Shown here piece after piece: positions 1 to 6,872 of a stretch of 21,786 nucleotides of DNA (its first letter is position 1; each line of letters opens with the position of its first letter). Location of the stretch: the IMG/VR virus record IMGVR_UViG_3300033149_003895, positions 1-21,786 of that record; one strand, given 5' to 3'. The notes below the pieces were generated by a model. The model had not been told where the DNA came from. It ran no database searches and saw nothing but the letters and a program-made list of their open reading frames with translations. This stretch comes from a virus. The translations under genes and the position numbers were made by a program.

Positions 1-90
1 GCCCATGCCCGCCACGAGCCCAACATACAAAGGCCGGCGCCAATCGCCGGCCAGCCAGCGCTCCAGCAGCCTGTTTAGCAGACGCCACAT
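1..90 (-). CDS. Partial small protein with amphipathic N-terminus and probable membrane segment (cut by window edge)
   Basis: An ATG at 90-88 opens a frame that runs off the left edge, giving 30 codons. It starts two bases after the TGA of the upstream gene, so it continues the same operon. The visible N-terminus is MWRLLNRLLERWL, an amphipathic Arg/Leu helix, followed by GDWRRPLYVGLVAGMG, which could be the start of a membrane segment. Its place behind the holin-like gene suggests a late or lysis accessory role, but that is inference from position only. The family is not recognisable from 30 residues. Confidence 0.55.
   Translation of the reverse strand, partial: MWRLLNRLLERWLAGDWRRPLYVGLVAGMG
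32..52 (-). repeat. Perfect GC hairpin inside the partial left-edge gene
   Basis: An 8-bp perfect stem, GGCCGGCG with CGCCGGCC, closes a 5-base loop (ATTGG on the minus strand). It lies inside the coding frame of the left-edge gene and has no T-run, so it is not a canonical terminator. It may be only a consequence of codons in a GC-rich sequence. Confidence 0.5.
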
Positions 91-91
91 C

Positions 92-610
92 TCATGCCTC
101 TGTTCGCCAACGACTTGCTCGCTCCAGCATGCTCCGCGTTGGTCTGTCGGGGAGCTCGCCCGTGTCGCCCCGCGCCGCGAACACTCGCTCCGCCAGTTCC
201 TGCCATCGTGACGTCCATCGCCCGCGCATCAGTGGCACCGGGCCGGCCGCTCGCTCCCCCGCCAGGAGCTCCTGCAGTTCCCGGATCTCCTCTCGCCGCA
301 GCCACTCGGCTGACCCACTGTCTGCTTGGCGCGACGCCTGCTCGTTCACGGTGCTCTTCTTCTGCGCCGCAGCAAACGGGTCCCGCACGAACCGCAGCGT
401 CGCCTCGACCTCCGCCTGCCCTTCCTCGATGTCCGTCGCCAACAGCCCCAACAGTCCCTTGCGCTCCACGACGACCACACCCACGCGCTGCCTGATCTCC
501 AGGCTCTCCGGCCGGAAATGCCGTAGCCGCTCCTCAGCCAGTTCCGCCACTTCAGCCGTCGCCAGGACTGCCTCGCTCAGTCGCTCTCCCAGAGGTAACG
601 CGACGCTCAT
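92..610 (-). CDS. Hypothetical late phage protein, helical, 172 aa
   Basis: The family is not recognised. The protein is mostly charged and helix-prone: an N-terminal amphipathic segment (residues 1-30), a short beta-like stretch VGVVVVERKG near residue 45, a long Glu/Gln helix, then an Arg-rich tail. It has no signal peptide or membrane segment. The ATG at 610 directly follows the TAG (613-611) of the preceding gene, so the junction reads TAG-ATG in the same frame, which suggests termination-reinitiation coupling. It ends in TGA just before the left-edge gene. Position in a tight cluster after the holin-like gene supports a phage late function; nothing more specific is visible. Confidence 0.7.
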   Translation of the reverse strand: MSVALPLGERLSEAVLATAEVAELAEERLRHFRPESLEIRQRVGVVVVERKGLLGLLATDIEEGQAEVEATLRFVRDPFAAAQKKSTVNEQASRQADSGSAEWLRREEIRELQELLAGERAAGPVPLMRGRWTSRWQELAERVFAARGDTGELPDRPTRSMLERASRWRTEA

Positions 611-850
611 CTATCTCTCCCCGACCCGTGGCAGTCGAAACTCCAGCTCGTGCTCCAGCTCCGGAGCGCTGGCATCCTCCACGACCCGCAGCGTGCCCTT
701 ACGCTCTCGCACGCGACAGCGCACGCGGTACTTACCGCCCACCACCCTCAGCGGCGCCGGCGCGCTCTGTGCCACGCGCGCCACCTCTCGTGCCACCAGC
801 CTCTCGAGCTGCGCTAGCTCCGGCTCTGCCCGTCGGCCAAAGAACCTCAT
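611..850 (-). CDS. Hypothetical small basic protein, 79 aa
   Basis: The family is not recognised. The start ATG overlaps the TGA of the upstream gene as ATGA (850-847), a classical coupling arrangement. The sequence begins MRFFGRRAEPELAQLERLV, a helical segment, followed by alternating basic/hydrophobic stretches (VGGKYRVRCRVRERKGTLRVVED) that look like a small beta sheet. Its stop is TAG and the next gene's ATG follows with no spacing. The tight packing and purine-rich coding strand support a genuine gene; no function is assigned. Confidence 0.65.
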   Translation of the reverse strand: MRFFGRRAEPELAQLERLVAREVARVAQSAPAPLRVVGGKYRVRCRVRERKGTLRVVEDASAPELEHELEFRLPRVGER

Positions 851-1347
851 CGCGCGTCCTCCGCCTGGGACTGTCCGTCAGCCAGCTTCCGCAGCAGCTC
901 CAACAGCGCGTTCGCATCAGCGCCGTCATGCACCAGCAACTCCGCCAGGCGCTCACGCACGTTGCCCACAGCCCACTCGAAGCTCAACCTGCTGCTTGCA
1001 GCCTCTTGAGTGCGTTCGCTCCAGCGATATCCCAGTCCGCCGGTCAGATCCACCACCGTCACGCGCAGGCCCGCCCCCACATGCGCCTCCGTCGTGCTCT
1101 CGCGCGTTACTTGTGTCGCCAGTGCCAGCTCCCGCTGGCCTCGCAGCACATACGCCGCTCGATCCAACAGCAGCAAAACCAGCTCTTGCGTCACCGGCAC
1201 GCCGCACTCCTGTGCCGCCTCCACGCCATGCACCACGAACTCCAACGTGCTCGCCAGCCGCCGATCAAACGACGCATCCAGCGCCTCCAGTTCCGCCGTC
1301 AGACGATCCGACAAGGTCATTGCCTGCGCGGCCAATCCGCTAGCCAT
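847..1347 (-). CDS. Hypothetical late phage protein, 166 aa
   Basis: The family is not recognised. The open frame extends further upstream, but the ATG at 1347 is preferred: GGAGG lies 9 bases before it, and it overlaps the holin-like gene's stop codon (1342-1340). The protein is largely helical (residues 1-75, then 125-160) around a central beta-like stretch with VGAGLRVTVVDLTGG near residue 95. There is no signal peptide or membrane segment. It is coupled at both ends, to the holin-like gene upstream and by ATGA to the 79-aa gene downstream, so it belongs to the same transcriptional unit as the lysis genes. Confidence 0.68.
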   Translation of the reverse strand: MASGLAAQAMTLSDRLTAELEALDASFDRRLASTLEFVVHGVEAAQECGVPVTQELVLLLLDRAAYVLRGQRELALATQVTRESTTEAHVGAGLRVTVVDLTGGLGYRWSERTQEAASSRLSFEWAVGNVRERLAELLVHDGADANALLELLRKLADGQSQAEDAR

Positions 1348-1654
1348 TCCTCTCAGCCTCCGGTCTCTTACGCGGGACCTGCTCATGCACCCCGTGAGCA
1401 CTCAGCCACGACACCAACGCCGCGCCCGCGGCCGTCAACGCCGTTCGCCACTCCTGGAAGTCGCTCCGCGCCCAGGCCTCCAGACCCGCTATTAGCGTCA
1501 CCGCGATCGCCATTGCCATCATCTTAATCGTCCGTGGCGGTAGCTTCTCGCCGATCAGCGCCTTCAGCACTGAGACAGCCAGAGACGTGATCAGCCCGCT
1601 ACCCGCCAGAACACCCACCGTTGCCGGGTCTAGTTGCAGCTCCGCTCCGCTCAT
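1340..1654 (-). CDS. Holin-like small membrane protein (candidate)
   Basis: A 104-aa protein with three hydrophobic segments, at about residues 12-33 (VGVLAGSGLITSLAVSVLKAL), 43-61 (MMAMAIAVTLIAGLEAW) and 71-88 (ALTAAGAALVSWLSAHGV), ending in a short charged tail rich in Arg, Lys and Glu. Size, three-segment topology, charged C-terminus and position at the end of the tail module fit a phage holin, which permeabilises the inner membrane at lysis. The frame also offers a GTG at 1672; the ATG at 1654 is preferred, with GGGAGG about 10 bases upstream. No endolysin gene is visible next to it. It could instead be another small phage membrane protein. Confidence 0.62.
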   Translation of the reverse strand: MSGAELQLDPATVGVLAGSGLITSLAVSVLKALIGEKLPPRTIKMMAMAIAVTLIAGLEAWARSDFQEWRTALTAAGAALVSWLSAHGVHEQVPRKRPEAERNG

Positions 1655-1678
1655 CCTCCGCTGGCCTCCCACTCATCA

Positions 1679-2059
1679 CTAACGCTGCCGGTCTTGCTCC
1701 GCCAGCCCCCGCAAATACGACACGTCCTCTGCCACCTTCGTCAACTGCTGCGACATCTCCCTGATACTCCGTTCCAGCTCCTCCAGCCGCGCCTCCGTGC
1801 AGGCGTGCGGCTGTCGCTGGTGCTTCTCCAGTTCCATGGCCACTGCGTCCACGCGCTCACTCAGCTTCTCCGTTCGCCGCACCGAGTACGTCACCGGCCC
1901 CAGCAGCGCGCCCACCACTCCCGTAATGGCCGCGGCCACTGCCAGCGCCCGCTGCGGCGATAACCCCTCACTCCTGTCTCGCACCTGATCATCCCGTCCT
2001 TCGCCTGGTTGCCTTGTCACACGCGACGGTGCCGGCCACCTGCGAACAGCGTCCGCCAC
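1679..2059 (-). CDS. Single-pass membrane protein with C-terminal coiled coil (spanin-, XhlA- or holin-associated-like)
   Basis: The polar N-terminus (about 36 residues, rich in Arg and Asp) is followed by one hydrophobic segment, ALAVAAAITGVVGALLGPV, and then a long heptad-patterned helix (about residues 65-125, including LEELERSIREMSQQLTKVAED). Membrane anchor plus coiled coil, directly before a holin-like gene, resembles i-spanins, XhlA-type proteins or the coiled-coil membrane proteins beside actinophage lysins. Which of these is correct cannot be decided from sequence alone. The given start is GTG at 2059; a downstream GTG, giving VRDRSEG as N-terminus, is also possible. The stop is TAG. 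Confidence 0.6.
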   Translation of the reverse strand: MADAVRRWPAPSRVTRQPGEGRDDQVRDRSEGLSPQRALAVAAAITGVVGALLGPVTYSVRRTEKLSERVDAVAMELEKHQRQPHACTEARLEELERSIREMSQQLTKVAEDVSYLRGLAEQDRQR

Positions 2060-2086
2060 GACTTCCGGCGTCGCACTAGCCCGTCC

Positions 2087-2791
2087 TCAGACCCGCAGCC
2101 CTTCCCGCGTCCACGTGTAACTCAGGTCCTGGCAATCGCCCGACGTATTCACAAACCTCAGCCGGAACTGGCTCGCCTCGTGGTTCTCCAGTACCTCCCA
2201 CTCGAACTCCTCCGACGCCTCCACCACAATTGGCCCCAGCAACCGAAACGCTCCCTGATCCGAGTGATCAATCGTTACCTCGACTTCTCCGCCGCCCGGT
2301 ACCCCCGCCACGCTGCCGCTGCCTGAGAACGTCTGAATCTCCAGCCGGTAGCAGTTCCGATCCACTCTCGGTGCATTCTCATCCAGCGCAACCACGTTGC
2401 CGTCCCCGTCCAGTTCCATCGTCCCTAGATACACGGCTCCCGCCGGCTTCGTCTCCGTCGTCTGCGCAAAGAACGCTACCGTCCCGCTCGGCGCGGAGGT
2501 CGCGTCCGTTCCCGCAAACACGTAGTTGACCGACCCGTTGCTGAGGTTCGTAATCGCTTCCGGACTTGTCGTCTTGCACCAGCAGCCCGCCACGAGGCCC
2601 TCTCCTGCCTCCACCTGCTTGTTCTGATTGAGCCCCCAGCCGCTGTACGCCCCGTCAGCCATCATCTGCCGCAGGAAGAACCCCAGAGCCTGGTCCAGGG
2701 TCTCGGCCACCCGGTTCTGGTGCTCCGGCTGCACTACGTCGTCGGTCACGATGCCCGTTGTCAGTCCGTAATTCTCAGTAGTCGTAGGCAT
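2087..2791 (-). CDS. Tail appendage / tail-tip protein, 234 aa
   Basis: The frame is open from 2839, but the ATG at 2791 is chosen because GAGG stands four bases before it, and because the earlier part overlaps the leader behind the inverted-repeat element. The N-terminus (MPTTTENYGLTTGIVTDD) and the helix around VAETLDQALGFFLRQMM are typical of phage appendage proteins that attach to a baseplate. A central Gly/Ala/Thr-rich beta region and a C-terminal beta sandwich (about residues 150-234) follow. It could be a receptor-binding or fibre-base protein. It is the last structural gene before the membrane/lysis cluster. The exact family is not recognised. Confidence 0.6.
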   Translation of the reverse strand: MPTTTENYGLTTGIVTDDVVQPEHQNRVAETLDQALGFFLRQMMADGAYSGWGLNQNKQVEAGEGLVAGCWCKTTSPEAITNLSNGSVNYVFAGTDATSAPSGTVAFFAQTTETKPAGAVYLGTMELDGDGNVVALDENAPRVDRNCYRLEIQTFSGSGSVAGVPGGGEVEVTIDHSDQGAFRLLGPIVVEASEEFEWEVLENHEASQFRLRFVNTSGDCQDLSYTWTREGLRV

Positions 2792-2848
2792 GGGTCCTCG
2801 TCTTCTCTCACTGCCCGTGTCGCTGGGCTGAATCCGCACCTTGACACC

Positions 2849-2957
2849 AGAAGCGGTTTCATAACCCCTGTACGACCGCCTTCAGACGCGACCGTCGTTC
2901 GTCACTCGCGGTTTACGCCCGATTGCCGTTCGTCGTCGAGGTTATGAAACCACTTCT
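2849..2957 (-). repeat. Inverted-repeat element copy A (MITE-like or structured RNA)
   Basis: On the minus strand the 109-base element opens with AGAAGTGGTTTCATAACC and closes with GGTTATGAAACCGCTTCT. These are 18-base inverted repeats whose single mismatch would be a G-U pair in RNA. The first base of the left arm is the A of the TAG stop of the 79-aa gene (2958-2956). A second copy lies at 5544-5621, and 31 of 37 plus-strand bases match between 2861-2897 and 5556-5592. Copy A carries about 30 extra central bases containing a repeated GACGAACG. It has no room for a transposase, so it is either a non-autonomous element or a folded RNA between tail genes. Confidence 0.7.
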
Positions 2958-3195
2958 AGCCGTTGACCACGCGATATCGCCCGCTGCCATATCGCGACCT
3001 GCCGTAACACGCGTATGACAGGTCGCTCTCCGCCTGCCAATCCTGCCGCCGCAGCGCAGTGCCCGCCGCTTCGCCCAGCAGACCCGCGTCCGGCAACCGA
3101 TCCTCCACCAACGCGCCGACAGCCTGCCCTGGACGAGCCCGTTCGTCAGCCGTCCGCCGCATCTCGAGCACCAGATCCGGAGCTTGGCTCACCAT
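2956..3195 (-). CDS. Hypothetical small protein after the baseplate-hub gene, 79 aa
   Basis: The family is not recognised. The ATG (3195-3193) immediately follows the TAG (3198-3196) of the hub gene, so the two frames are the same and only one amber codon separates them. The first 55 residues are helical and charged (EMRRTADERARPGQAVGALVED); the end is Tyr/Arg/Gly-rich (GRSRYGSGRYRVV). The C-terminal codon and stop abut the inverted-repeat element, whose first arm begins within the TAG. It may be a separate tail-tip subunit, a readthrough extension of the hub, or a gene whose 3' end was reset by the element. Confidence 0.55.
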   Translation of the reverse strand: MVSQAPDLVLEMRRTADERARPGQAVGALVEDRLPDAGLLGEAAGTALRRQDWQAESDLSYACYGRSRYGSGRYRVVNG

Positions 3196-5484
3196 CTATG
3201 ACACCTCCCCGAGGTAGCGTGCCGCCGCGTGAGTCGTCGCCACTACCCTCGGCCGTCGCACTGCCTCATGCCGAACCGCCGTGATCCGATACAGCCGATC
3301 CTTCGTTCCCGCTGCCTCGCCGCCCCGAAGCAGCACGACTTGGCCGATCCTCATCGCTGGCTCCAACGGCACCACCACTGCCAGACGCTCCGGTCGCACC
3401 GACAGGTCCGCTAAAGCCGACGACACCAGCCGATTCACCTCAGCTTGCGTCAACAGCGCATTCAGCGCCCACACCCGCATCTTGCGCCAGCCCACAAACC
3501 GATCAGACTCCGCATCGTACAGCGACGCCGCGTCGTAAATCGCCCCCCGGATCGGTCTCCCGTCGGCACTCCGGCCGCTCACCGCCACGTAGTTGCAGAA
3601 GTCGTCTGACCCCAGCGTCAGTCGCGGCCGGCGCACCTCCAGAATCGGCGCTCCCTTCTCCGCCGGCGCCAGTTCTGAACGCGTGTACAGTTCCCAGTCA
3701 ACATCTGTCGGACACGCGCCCTCCAGGCCGCCGTCGTGTTGCACCACGTCCTCCGACGTTCGCTTGCCCCGGCAATGGCGGCACGCTTTTCGGAACTTCA
3801 TGTCTTGCGTGAAATAGATCCCCGCCCGGTAGTCGTACTCCGCGAGCTCCTGGAGGAACGCCCACCAGGGCCGCCCCTGCTCCACCCGCCACGAGGGCCG
3901 CTCCGGCGGGCCCTCGCTCAACACTGTCCCCGTATCCTCCAGATCCTGGCGCGTACGCGGTATCCCGCAGCGGTCCAGCACCCACTCGATTACCTCTCGC
4001 ACCGGCCAGCCGTCGAACACCGGTGCTCGACCGTCACACCGCTCATCTCTCAGCCGGATCATCGGATCCAGCAGCCGCGCGCATATCGCCCCTCGTCCGC
4101 CCGCCTCCACGCTGGGCGTCGGTTCCACCACGTACCCGCTGAACACGGTATCCGTCTCCGTGACGCCTTCCTCGTGCTCCCATCCCAGCGCGATTCGCGC
4201 CTTCCGGTAATCCCTCAGTTCTGCCCGCTGTCCAAGCTGGTTGTCCAGCCGCACCTCATACTGTGCCGCCCGGTCGCCCTCGGGGTGCTCGCCGACCAGC
4301 GAAACGACCTCCGACTGAATCTCCGTCGAGCTCAGCGGCGCCAGCGCCTCGACCTCCGCATACTGGCCCATCTGCACGCTATACAGCACCGGCGAGACCG
4401 CCGTCTCGAACTCTAGTTCACCGCCCTCGCCCTCGAACGTCTGCTGGTGCACGTAGGGCGTCAGCGTCGCCCGCCAGGCCCGTTCCGTTGCCTCCAGATC
4501 GCCACGGCTTTCTGTGACATCGCTCAGTGTGACTGCGCTTGCCACCTGCCCACCATCCAGCAGCACTGCCGTCTGCCGACAGCTTAGAATCAGCTCACCC
4601 TGGCAATCCAGCGTCGCGTATCCCGTGTCAATCCCCGCTCTGTCTATCACCGCCTCCGCCATCTTCACCCCGAAGACCGAGACCATCCACTGCCCCGCGT
4701 TGTGCCACAGCGTCACCGGCGCCGACGGTACCTCCACCGGCCCCTCCGGGTCCTTGTAAACCCACACATCCTCCGCGAACCCGTCGGTCGAGACCACAAT
4801 CCGACCGCGCAGTACAGCCACCCACAGAAACAGTCTCTGCCCCTTGGCGAAGCCCTCCAGCGTCGGCACGCGGACCGTCCGTTCCGTGTGCGGAACCTTG
4901 CGCCACGCGCCCCCTTGCCGCCGCATCAGCATCATTGGGCCGCCGTACGGGAATACCAGCGCCCACTCGCTCGCCTCCGTGCCTCCAAAGTGGATCGCCG
5001 TTCGCGGTGGCGCTGCCGTCCAGTCGTGATCCTCCGCCGGCTCCGCCCGGTACAGCGACAGGCAAAACACCGGGTTGCGCGGCAGCAAGAACCTACTCGT
5101 CAGCGCCGTCGTCCGGTTTGGTCGGCCGTCGTACTGATACAGCTTCGCCTCCTTCGGCAAGCCCAGCCCTGGCAGCTCCCGCCAATAGCCCCCCGACTGC
5201 TCAAAATGCTCCAGTCCGATCGTTTGGCTCGTGTTCAGGAAGGGGCGGCACATCACCGCGTTCAGGCCTCCGGTCCGCACCACCATCGCCGCCGGCACCG
5301 CCGCCTCCGGATGACCCGCCTGGACAACCCCCAGCGCCTCCTTGTCCACCGCATTGACCGTCGCCTGGCCTCCCGCCAATAGCTCCGCCACCAGGTCGTG
5401 CTGTCCGAATCCGTCGTACTTCAGCCGGTATTCCCTGCCTGCCTCAAACAGCTCCACTACCGATATCGGTCGCTGCCGTGCCAT
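3196..5484 (-). CDS. Baseplate hub / tail-tip protein, 762 aa
   Basis: A large structural protein of the distal tail. The middle and C-terminal parts carry features of hub proteins of the gp27/gpD/VgrG type: beta-rich segments around ELRDYRKARIALGWEHE and TVFSGYVVEPTP (about residues 420-460), a helical stretch with VREVIEWVLDRCGI and WWAFLQELAEYDYRAGIYF (about residues 495-560), and a final small beta domain with MRIGQVVLLRGGEAAG and RLYRITAVRHE. The N-terminal 400 residues are beta-rich with no recognisable motif. A CRHC pair near residue 567 with a further Cys 19 residues later hints at a metal site. The ATG at 5484 has GAGG upstream. It is followed at once by TAG-ATG and the 79-aa gene. 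No catalytic motif is seen. Confidence 0.68.
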   Translation of the reverse strand: MARQRPISVVELFEAGREYRLKYDGFGQHDLVAELLAGGQATVNAVDKEALGVVQAGHPEAAVPAAMVVRTGGLNAVMCRPFLNTSQTIGLEHFEQSGGYWRELPGLGLPKEAKLYQYDGRPNRTTALTSRFLLPRNPVFCLSLYRAEPAEDHDWTAAPPRTAIHFGGTEASEWALVFPYGGPMMLMRRQGGAWRKVPHTERTVRVPTLEGFAKGQRLFLWVAVLRGRIVVSTDGFAEDVWVYKDPEGPVEVPSAPVTLWHNAGQWMVSVFGVKMAEAVIDRAGIDTGYATLDCQGELILSCRQTAVLLDGGQVASAVTLSDVTESRGDLEATERAWRATLTPYVHQQTFEGEGGELEFETAVSPVLYSVQMGQYAEVEALAPLSSTEIQSEVVSLVGEHPEGDRAAQYEVRLDNQLGQRAELRDYRKARIALGWEHEEGVTETDTVFSGYVVEPTPSVEAGGRGAICARLLDPMIRLRDERCDGRAPVFDGWPVREVIEWVLDRCGIPRTRQDLEDTGTVLSEGPPERPSWRVEQGRPWWAFLQELAEYDYRAGIYFTQDMKFRKACRHCRGKRTSEDVVQHDGGLEGACPTDVDWELYTRSELAPAEKGAPILEVRRPRLTLGSDDFCNYVAVSGRSADGRPIRGAIYDAASLYDAESDRFVGWRKMRVWALNALLTQAEVNRLVSSALADLSVRPERLAVVVPLEPAMRIGQVVLLRGGEAAGTKDRLYRITAVRHEAVRRPRVVATTHAAARYLGEVS

Positions 5485-5543
5485 GCCCCTCGTCCTCTAT
5501 CTCGCCGCTCGCATCATGCCACTCCGTCTCTGCCGCTCCCCCA

Positions 5544-5621
5544 AGAACCTGTCTCATAACCCCTGTAGGAACACCTTCAGGCGCGATTGTCGCTGGTCGT
5601 TGAGGTTATGAAACCTCCTCT
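5544..5621 (-). repeat. Inverted-repeat element copy B (MITE-like or structured RNA)
   Basis: A 78-base relative of the element at 2849-2957. On the minus strand it runs from AGAGGAGGTTTCATAACC to GGTTATGAGACAGGTTCT. The inner 10 bases of the arms pair with one mismatch (TTTCATAACC against TCTCATAACC); the outer bases have diverged. As in copy A, the left arm begins at the A of a TAG stop (5622-5620, the stop of the 100-aa Asp-box gene) and the element fills most of the gap before the next gene. It lacks the roughly 30 extra central bases of copy A. Confidence 0.68.
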
Positions 5622-5922
5622 AACCCTCCGCTCGCTCCCATGTCTCCCCGTCATCCTCCGATACATACGTCCTCAGTTCCGGGTACACGGGCACCACTGC
5701 GATCAACCGCCGTCCCGCCGACTCCATCTTCACCAACGCCGCTCGTTGAGCGTCCGAGGGACTAGCTACCAAGCGCTCCGTACTCCCGTCCTCGAACGCC
5801 AGCCATGTCCGCCCATTGTCCGCACTTCGCCTAAGGTACTGAGCCCCGTCTCGGTAGCCGATCAAATACGTGATCCCGTTCTGGTGAACTGCGTTCGGAT
5901 GCTCCAGGCTGAACTCCGCCAT
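5620..5922 (-). CDS. Asp-box (BNR) repeat protein, 100 aa; probable continuation of the preceding 298-aa protein
   Basis: Two Asp-box motifs are visible, SADNGRTW near residue 33 and SEDDGETW near residue 88, matching the S-x-D-x-G-x-x-W pattern of sialidase-type beta-propellers. One hundred residues is far too short for a propeller (five to eight blades), so it probably acts with the preceding 298-aa protein, which ends in the same motif. The ATG (5922-5920) directly follows that gene's TAG (5925-5923) in the same frame. Likely role: carbohydrate binding or a propeller part of a tail tip or fibre. No sialidase Arg triad or catalytic Tyr can be assigned. The stop codon lies in the left arm of the inverted-repeat element. 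Confidence 0.65.
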   Translation of the reverse strand: MAEFSLEHPNAVHQNGITYLIGYRDGAQYLRRSADNGRTWLAFEDGSTERLVASPSDAQRAALVKMESAGRRLIAVVPVYPELRTYVSEDDGETWERAEG

Positions 5923-6819
5923 CTAGGCTCTCCTCCACTGACGCCCATCATCCGGCGACCACAGTACCTCTACCTCCGTCCCACCTCGCTGCCGCGCCAG
6001 TACCGTCAGCCCCCGGTCGTCCTTCTCCGCCCACGGTTCAGTGCTGTCTCCATCGCCCGTCACTTGCCGTGGCGGGCCCCACGCCGACCCGGCCCCGGTC
6101 CTCCGTCGAAACCACACGTCGCCCTCCTCCACGTAATGCAGGAACACTTGTCCCACTGCATCGTCGAACAGATGCGGCTCCCCCCACGACCGATCTAGCT
6201 GCACCGCGAACTGCGTTCGTTCCAGGCTCCTAACCGCCACGCCGCTCTCTCCGTGCAGAAAAGGCACGTCCGCTGCGACCTCAAAGCTCAGATCCCCTGG
6301 ATCGCCCCCAGTGATCCGCTGTACCGCTGGCACATCGCGATACTGCCCCGTCCCCCGGTACGGCCACTGCTTCTGCTCCGCCGACAGACGATTCACGCGC
6401 ACCAGCGGCACAATGTCCTCTGGCTCCAGCTCCGGGCCCAGCACCACCGTTCGCTGCTCCGTCGTCCCGTCGCCCAGTTCGCACGTGAACACCAGTTCCT
6501 GCGCCTCGCTCACCTGGTCAAACGAGACCAGCTTCATCTGCGCCAACCCCAGCGTCCGCCCCAGGCGCGCCTCGGCCTCCGCCAGCGACTCCAGATGCTG
6601 ATAGGCTCCTCCAGTCCACGTGCCGATCACCAGGTGCGTGCTCGATTGCGTCGCGCCCCGGTTACACCACCGTGGCGCATTCGTCGGCTGATAGATCCCG
6701 TCTTGCCGCAGGTGATCCTCGTCTTCCGCATAGTCCTCCGGCCGCCAGTGGTATCGCAGCCTCCGCCGCCACACCCCTCCTCGCCGCAGCACTTGCACGA
6801 TTGCCGTCGTGTAGCCCAT
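5923..6819 (-). CDS. Tail-tip protein with C-terminal Asp-box propeller-like region, 298 aa
   Basis: The N-terminal two thirds (residues 1-190) look like a tail-tip domain, with LRYHWRPEDYAEDEDHLRQ, a helix near residues 80-100 and VNRLSAEQKQWPY. The last 100 residues carry repeating beta-blade patterns (HLFDDAVGQVFLHYVEEGDVWFRRR, then STEPWAEKDDRGLTVLARQ) and end with an Asp box, SPDDGRQW, four residues before the stop. A protein ending directly after an Asp box, followed without a base by another Asp-box ORF in the same frame, suggests one propeller interrupted by an amber codon. The ribosome-binding site upstream of 6819 is weak (GGTG). Confidence 0.66.
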   Translation of the reverse strand: MGYTTAIVQVLRRGGVWRRRLRYHWRPEDYAEDEDHLRQDGIYQPTNAPRWCNRGATQSSTHLVIGTWTGGAYQHLESLAEAEARLGRTLGLAQMKLVSFDQVSEAQELVFTCELGDGTTEQRTVVLGPELEPEDIVPLVRVNRLSAEQKQWPYRGTGQYRDVPAVQRITGGDPGDLSFEVAADVPFLHGESGVAVRSLERTQFAVQLDRSWGEPHLFDDAVGQVFLHYVEEGDVWFRRRTGAGSAWGPPRQVTGDGDSTEPWAEKDDRGLTVLARQRGGTEVEVLWSPDDGRQWRRA

Positions 6820-6872
6820 CGGTCACCACTCTTCTGAGCACGCCTTGGAGCTGGCTTCCTCTCTCCTGCCCT

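Noticed and set aside
129-1527. Long plus-strand ORFs (129-1343, 628-1527)
   Set aside because: They lie opposite well-coupled minus-strand genes, are Pro/Ser/Arg-rich low-complexity sequences without motifs, and arise because the GC-rich antisense strand has few stops.
2849-5621. CRISPR repeats or a CRISPR remnant
   Set aside because: Only two copies about 2.7 kb apart, with different lengths and gene content between them; the terminal inverted repeats do not fit repeat-spacer structure.
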